The translations under genes and the position numbers were made by a program. This document shows positions 58,591 through 64,000 of a stretch of DNA of 64,000 nt, piece by piece (position 1 is the first letter of the stretch; each line of letters opens with the position of its first letter). This DNA is from Canna indica (lineage: Eukaryota > Streptophyta > Magnoliopsida > Zingiberales > Cannaceae), in assembly GCA_034359265.1 (NCBI GenBank), contig CP136893.1, positions 41,241,501-41,305,500 of the forward strand, written 5' to 3'. The notes beneath the pieces are model-generated. The model had not been told where the DNA came from. It made no database searches and was given only the letters and a program-made list of their open reading frames with translations.

Positions 58591-60028
58591 ATGATCTCTA
58601 GAGGTGGTCAGGGAGGTGGGAAGAAAACGACGGAGCCTGGCGATCCGTCGCGACCAAAAAGACCGCCTGACCCAAGCGATCGGAAGATGAAATCGGCTAG
58701 GACAAATGCAGATATACTGAAATCAGCTTCAAATTTGGGAAATTTGGCTTCGGCAGAACCAAGTATGATAAGCCTGAATTCTGATTTAAGTTTGAAGGAA
58801 TCTGGTGAAATCTGTGTAATTTTTACTGTTGTTAGCAGTCCTTTATTTGTTTCAAGTTCATCTGGATTGAATGTTGATATTGCTACGGGGAATAGGGAGA
58901 GTGAGGAATAAGGAGGCGGTGAATGACAAATCTAATGTTAATCAGACAGGGTCTGTAAATGAAAAGATGATTGTGCAGATGAGCTCATAGGGCAAGAATT
59001 TGGGTGCCAAACCACCGTTGCATAATGATGGACGAAGCATGCATGTTTCTTGGGCATCATTGTTCAGGGAAGCACAAGTGTTTGACATTTTGCCTGAGAA
59101 AAATGAATCTATAGAAAAGTTAAAAAGAATACTTGATTCATCAGATGAGGAGGTAAAGATCGATGAAGGACTAGCTGATTAATGCAGCAAGGCTAAGTAG
59201 GGATAATAGTCTGTATGAGAAATTTTATGGTAGGACTCGTCCATTGGGGCTAATTCATATGGTAATGTCAAAAGTTTGGAATTGAAATGTAAAGTTCACA
59301 TAATTGACTTGGTGGCAGGTTTCTTCTGTTTCAAGTTTGAGTGCAAAGAGGATAGGGACTGGGTTCTGTCAAGGGGACCATGGTTTGTAAGAGAACAATC
59401 TTTACTGTTAATTCCTTGGAGGGCTAACTTCCAGCCTATGGTAGAGAAGATAGAATCAATTCCAATTTAGATACAATTTTCGGGTCTTCCTCTAGAATAT
59501 TTGCACAAGGATACCTCGATAAAAATTGCTGAAAGAATTGATAGTCCAATTAAGATTGATGGGGTGACTTTGAAAGGTCAGCGAGCAAAATTTGCAAGAA
59601 TTTATATACTATGGAATCTCAATAACATGGTTCCTAATGGCATCTGGATCAACGGAGGAGGAAGAAGATTTTGGCAAGTCGTGGCTTTTAAGAATGTACC
59701 AAAGTTGTGTTACAATTGTGGTAAGATAGGTCATGTGGCTGAACACTTTAGAGAGGAAGTTAAGACTGAGTTTGTTAAAGTTACAAGCAACAAAACTGAT
59801 GACAAGGCTTGCAGTATGGTTGTGGACAGTAAAGTTAATGACAATGCTAGTAACAATGTTGAGGAAGAAACTAATGTCTATGAGGCTCAGAATGTCAATG
59901 GTCCATGGCAAGTTGTTAATAGAAGGAAGAAACTAATGTCTATGAGGCTGAGAATGTTCATGATCCATGGCAAGTTGTTAATAGAAGGAAGAAATTTCAA
60001 GGCAAAAGGGTTGAGGACAAATCAGTAA
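58591..60028 (+). pseudogene. LINE ORF1: DUF4283 nucleic-acid-binding protein with zinc knuckle
   Basis: Starts MISRGGQGGGKKT at 58591, followed by a Pro/Lys/Ser-rich part with a stop at 58909-58911. It then lies in a second frame from 59000 to 60028, with stops near 59180-59220 and at 59467-59469. DUF4283 motifs are DLVAGFFCFKFECKEDRDWVL, GPWFVREQSLLLIPW, FSGLPLEYLHKD and KIDGVTLKGQRAKFARI. The knuckle CYNCGKIGHVAEHF ends in Phe where the last Cys is expected. A 62-bp tandem duplication (from 59863, second copy from 59925) shifts the frame. ORF1 proteins coat LINE RNA. Confidence 0.8.
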
Positions 60029-60596
60029 AGGACATGAATAGTTTTGAGCTGTTTACAGTGAATGATCGAATGATCAGCAAACTGAGAAAAGGGAGAAAAA
60101 AAAGGTAAAGCTGAAATGGTTGTAACTGAAAGGAAAAGCATGGATGTAGATGACAGGAGGAGTGTTTAGCTGGGTGCAGAAAGGGAAGAAAAACAGAGTT
60201 GATTTGAGTCAGTCCTTCAGAAGAATGAAACTATCAAGGAGATTATGTTTGAAGCTATAAGAGAGGAGCTTGTACAGGTACAGGTTGATTCAGAGAGAAG
60301 CCTTAAGGAGTTTCATAGAAAATTAACATATACATTCACCATAGCTGTGGAAAAAATCAAGGAGAAGGAAGTCAATAACTTGGAGGAGATGGATACTAAT
60401 ATTAGGAGCGATGGGGTAACACATGGAGAGGAGTCAGAAAGAGCTCATCTAAAAACATTTTTTGTGAAGATTTTCCTTTCAACATCAAACACAATAAAGC
60501 AAAGAAGAGATAGTTTTCCAAAGATGAAGGCTTAGTAGAACCTGATGGAGACCCTTTAATGGGGAAGGAAAATGTGAAATGACAATGAAGTAAAGA

Positions 60597-61756
60597 ATGA
60601 AAATCATTGTGTGGAATATCAAAGGTGTTAAGACTATTGCATGGGATGTTTTAAATTCCCTATTAAGAGAGCATAAACCTGAGCTAGTATTACTGGTGGA
60701 AACACATCAGGACGAGGAAAATGCAAAGATATGTTTGAAGAAATTTGTAAATGGATGGGAGGAAATAACTGTTCTAGGGGATGACAGATCAAAGGGAATG
60801 ATTCTAGCATGGAGAAGTATATGTGTGGAGGTTTCAATAATTTTCAAATGCAGTCAAACTATTCATGCTACTGTAAGAAGATTTGGGGGTAAACTATGGC
60901 TACTGACAGGAGTGTATGCAAGCAATGATGCAGATGAAAGATTGGTATTGTGGGATTTTTTGAAGAGTCTATACATAATTAACATTCCTTGGCTTGTCAT
61001 TGGGGATTTGAACTGTGTGACAGAAGAATAACTAGACAAAATAAAGGAGAAAAACACATTTGTAATGGCATGTCATTAAAGGCTTTTAAAGAAAAGTGTT
61101 TTGAAAAAGGCTTAGTTGATCTAAAGTTCATGGGATGCAGGTACACATGGTGCAATAATAGAAAATGTGAAAAAATAATCTGGGTAGACTAGATAGAGCT
61201 TATATATATGAATGATAAATGGATGGATATGCAGGGTGATACTATTTTAAAACATCTTAAAATGATAGCTTCTGATCACAGGCCAATACTAGTGGAGTCA
61301 AGACAGGATGAGAGAAATAAAATGAGGAGAATTTTTTTTGTTTTTGAACTGTATTGGATGGAGTATGGAAGCTTGTTTCAGAAAGGAAGCTGGGAAAGGA
61401 TGGATAAATCAGGGAATAAGAATGAGCCTTTTAGCACATGTCTTAGCAAACTCAACAATGACCTAATTAAATGGAGCAAGGAGCAGGTTGGACCAATTGA
61501 AAAGATGTTGAAAAACACTTTAGAAGAACTGGATATCCTGGAGAGGATAGATGAAAGTGGCAAGGCATGTGATATGATTATAGATAAAATCATATGCTTA
61601 ACCAATAAAGCTACTGTTCTTAACAAGCAATTGCATATTAAATGGTGGTTAAAAACAAGAGAAAAGTGTGTTGAAATGAATGATAAAAATACAAAGTTCT
61701 TTCACAATATGACCAAGTATAAAAGAAGAATGAATGTGATATTGGAAATTCAAATT
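60597..61756 (+). pseudogene. LINE ORF2, endonuclease domain and start of linker
   Basis: Starts MKIIVWNIKGVKT at 60597. It has the endonuclease/phosphatase-fold motifs: the WNIKG strand, LLVETH (catalytic Glu), LTGVYAS, and IGDLNCV (Asp, Asn). A frame change near 61025 is followed by GCRYTWCNN, a stop at about 61189, and IASDHRPILVES (Ser-Asp-His), then the helical linker (LHIKWWLKTREKCVEMNDKNTKFFHN) that precedes RT in plant L1s. It ends at about 61756 with MNVILEIQ. No RT motif is present in the window. Confidence 0.85.
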
Positions 61757-61762
61757 GAGAAA

Positions 61763-62499
61763 TGTTATTGTTGGTGTTTGACTTATGTTGTGTTGGCTTT
61801 ATTTGACAAAAGGAATAACAGTTAAGTTCTCGGTTGTATGTCAGTTATAACTGCTCTGGATGCTGTGAAGTTTATGCTGAAATTAATGCTGCTAAGATGA
61901 TGTCTTTCTGTGTGCTGAAATTATTGATGCTTCTTGAGTAGTTATTGTTGTCTTAATATTCATCTTTAATCACTTGGTCATTTATGGAAGAAGTGATGTG
62001 ATTTTTATTGATGATCTAGGCGGTTTTTCTTGAGGCTTTTATGTGCATAAATAGAGTTACCAGTTATATGAAGAGTTGAGATTGCTGAGTTGGAGTTTGG
62101 TTGTTAAACTCATTACAACACAAAGACTGTGTGGAGGACAAAACTTTATGATTGAGTTGTCATAGAGAGACAAGTTGGTTAGTACTTGTAATAGCAAATA
62201 ATTTATTTGTTATTTTCAATTCTACTTTAGTACTGATAGTTGGGTTTCAGAGTGTGAAATCCTGGAACTAATATTGTACTTTGTTGATAGTGGATTGGGC
62301 ATCTGTCTAGTGAGGGCCCCGCAAATTAGGTGACAAGTTTGTCACTGAATTGCGTAAATAAATCCTTGTGTGTTTGCGTATTTTCTTGTGGTTATTTTTA
62401 TTTGTTACTCACTCTGGTTTAAAGCAGTTACCATAACAGTTGCAACTTCCTATGTAACTGTCCATTAACAAAAAGTTCCCTTAGAGACTATCTTGATAA
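61763..62499 (+). repeat. 5-prime LTR of a second SIRE-like Copia element (limits approximate)
   Basis: LTR-like sequence between the LINE break and a primer-binding site: it starts near tgttattgttgg, with a possible TATA box cataaatagag at about 62046 and polyadenylation-like aataaat at 62357. Neither end shows a perfect TG/CA boundary, and the partner LTR lies beyond the window. Confidence 0.6.
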
Positions 62500-62500
62500 T

Positions 62501-62511
62501 TGGTATCAGAG
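62501..62511 (+). promoter_or_regulatory. Primer-binding site of the second SIRE-like element (tRNA-Met)
   Basis: TGGTATCAGAG lies about 70 nt before the gag start codon and is complementary to initiator tRNA-Met. Confidence 0.85.
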
Positions 62512-62572
62512 ATGTTGTGCTAACCTTTAGCAACATAGATACTTGGAGTGTCTCTACCCCTTCAACCTCAAG

Positions 62573-64000
62573 ATGGAAGGAATGCCTATGGGAAACTCAG
62601 TCAATATCCCACCTTTGATGATAGGAATAAATTGCTTATTGGAAGGCTCGGATGAGAGCTTTGATCAAGTCTTTGGATGATCATTGCTGGGATAAAACTA
62701 TTGAGATTGGCTATACACCACCCACAACGACAGATGAGATTGAGCGCAAGCTTAAAAATTAATTTACTGAAGCTGAAATCATTGCAACAAACTATGACAA
62801 TAAAGCTCTTAATGTTATCTTCAGTGGAGTTGATCCTTCTTAGTTCAAATTGATCTTGGCTTGTACACTGGCAAAGCAAGCCTGAGAAATTTTAGAAACT
62901 AATCATGAAGGATTCCTGACGCTTCGCAAGTCCAAAGTTGAAATCCTGAACACTAGATTTGAGAATCTGAAGATCAGCGATGATGAAAGCATTCAAGACT
63001 TCCATGGGTGTGTTAAAGATCTTATGAACAATGCAACAAACCTTGGAGAATCATTTTTAGAAGAAAAAATTATGAGAAAAGTTCTTAGATCTATGCCCTC
63101 AAAATTTGACATGAAAGTTGCATCTATCAGTGAAGTTCATGATCCATCAACTATGACTCATGACATATTGATGGGAAAACTTAAAACATATGAGTTAGAA
63201 CTCTATGAAAAATACTCTCACAATGATAAAAATAAAACTTTAGCTTTCGGTGCTACCGAAGATGAGGTGAAGTCAGAAGATTGTTCAGAAGATGATATGG
63301 GTGCTGCTTTTGCTCTTATGACGAAGAATTTCAAAAGATTTCAAAAAGCTAATAAGCAAAATTAGAGTCCTTAGATGCAACCACAATCTCGATCACAGTT
63401 TCAACTGGGTAGTTTCAATAGTTCAAAATCTAAATTTATAGTGGGAGAGAACAGAAGAGGTCAGTCATCTGCTCTCAAAAATGGTTCGTCCAAAGGTATC
63501 AAATATTTTGAATGTGAAGGATATGGACATATCAGATTAGAATGTCCAAATCTTCAGAAGAGGCTCAAGAAGTCTTTTACTGTCAGCTGGAGTGATGACG
63601 AAGAAGAACATGATTCAGAAGAATCTGAAAAAGGCCATTTTATAGCATTCATAGCAAGTATTGGTGACTCAATTAGAACTTCAGAAAGCTCAAATAAGAT
63701 GATCACTGCAGAGTTCAATGTGCTGACAGTCTTGAGGAGGCATACCGGGAGATATTTGATAAATGAGTTGAAGTGGCAAAGCTGAACAAATCCCTCGGTA
63801 ATCAAAACAAGTTGTTGTCTGAAGAAAAGAGAAATTTTGAGCAAAAAATTCATCACCTTCAAACTCAGATTGCAAAAAAGGAAGATAAAGAATCCAAGTT
63901 GATTGAAGAACTTGAAAAGGTAACAAAGGAAGTTAGAATGATGAATTCTAGTGGTACTTTTAATAAAATTTTGAGTGTAGAAAAACATCATAGTTAAAAC
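62573..64000 (+). pseudogene. SIRE-like Copia gag, degenerate, running out of the window
   Basis: Starts MEGMPMGNS at 62573. A frame change near 62630 leads into the UBN2 capsid domain (AWKARMRALIKSLDDHCWD, TNYDNKALNVIFSGVDPS, IQDFHGCVKDLMNNATNLGE, IMRKVLRSMPSKFDMKV) with stops at about 62759, 62840 and 62883. Then come an acidic linker and a knuckle reading YFECEGYGHIRLECP, whose first Cys is lost. A coiled coil (LNKSLGNQNKLLSEEKRNFEQKI to IEELEKVTKEV) follows, as in SIRE/Maximus gag. Stops at about 63363 and 63783 and a frame change interrupt it. Protease and pol would follow beyond 64000. Confidence 0.8.

Larger units (their letters stand above)
58371..61760 (+). mobile_element. L1-type LINE, cut off before its reverse transcriptase
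   Basis: A GC-rich 5-prime region with repeated gatctccagtgacgag words (58400-58540) is followed by ORF1 and the endonuclease part of ORF2. Homology stops at about 61760, where the second Copia element begins. The reverse transcriptase and poly(A) tail are therefore expected to the right of the window if the Copia element simply inserted into the LINE. Confidence 0.85.

Overview
This is 64 kb of nuclear DNA from a flowering plant. It holds one recognisable host gene embedded in layered transposable elements and one integrated plant pararetrovirus. The partial host protein reads closest to my recollection of monocot orthologues, so a non-grass monocot is my best guess. That is inference, and the species cannot be fixed. 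The window is AT-rich, and almost every long reading frame belongs to a mobile element or is a by-product of a repeat.

Layout. 1-2556: remains of an intron-containing hAT-type transposase gene. 3255-9290 (minus): nine exons of ureidoglycolate amidohydrolase (UAH), with a Tourist-like MITE in intron 2; the C-terminal exons are not in the window. 9507-16984: an almost exactly unit-length, circularly permuted, badnavirus/tungrovirus-like endogenous pararetrovirus, 217 bp upstream of the UAH start codon. 16985-20399: AT-rich repeat and a truncated Ty3 LTR. 20400-24551: TAGGGTTT-type repeats, a 143-bp minisatellite, and a PIF/Harbinger-type Myb/SANT reading frame without a recognisable transposase. 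24557-34708: a complete but decayed Ty3/gypsy chromovirus (Tekay-like) with the target-site duplication GTTTA. 34714-37704: AT-rich DNA and a foldback element. 37705-39862: two solo LTRs of one Copia family, head to head. 39863-43453: decayed gypsy-type material with a 104-bp tandem repeat.

43454-56280 is a four-level nest. A minus-strand non-autonomous Copia/SIRE-like element (TSD AGGTG) contains a solo LTR of its own family (TSD GAGAA). That contains a solo LTR of the Ty3 family (TSD CAAGC), which contains another solo Copia-family LTR (TSD TGTGT). All four duplications can be read directly, so the insertion order is fixed. 56286-58370: remnants, including CACTA-type ends. About 58370-61760: an L1-type LINE cut before its reverse transcriptase by a second SIRE-like Copia element (about 61763 to beyond 64000).

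How the parts work together. No operon-like arrangement is expected or seen. The one functional relationship of note is that the pararetrovirus occupies the UAH promoter region with its own promoter pointing away from UAH. The viral integrant keeps one reading frame across its whole polyprotein apart from four stop codons, so it looks recent. It also shows an extra downstream reading frame directly after a textbook 3-prime splice site, recalling rice tungro bacilliform virus.
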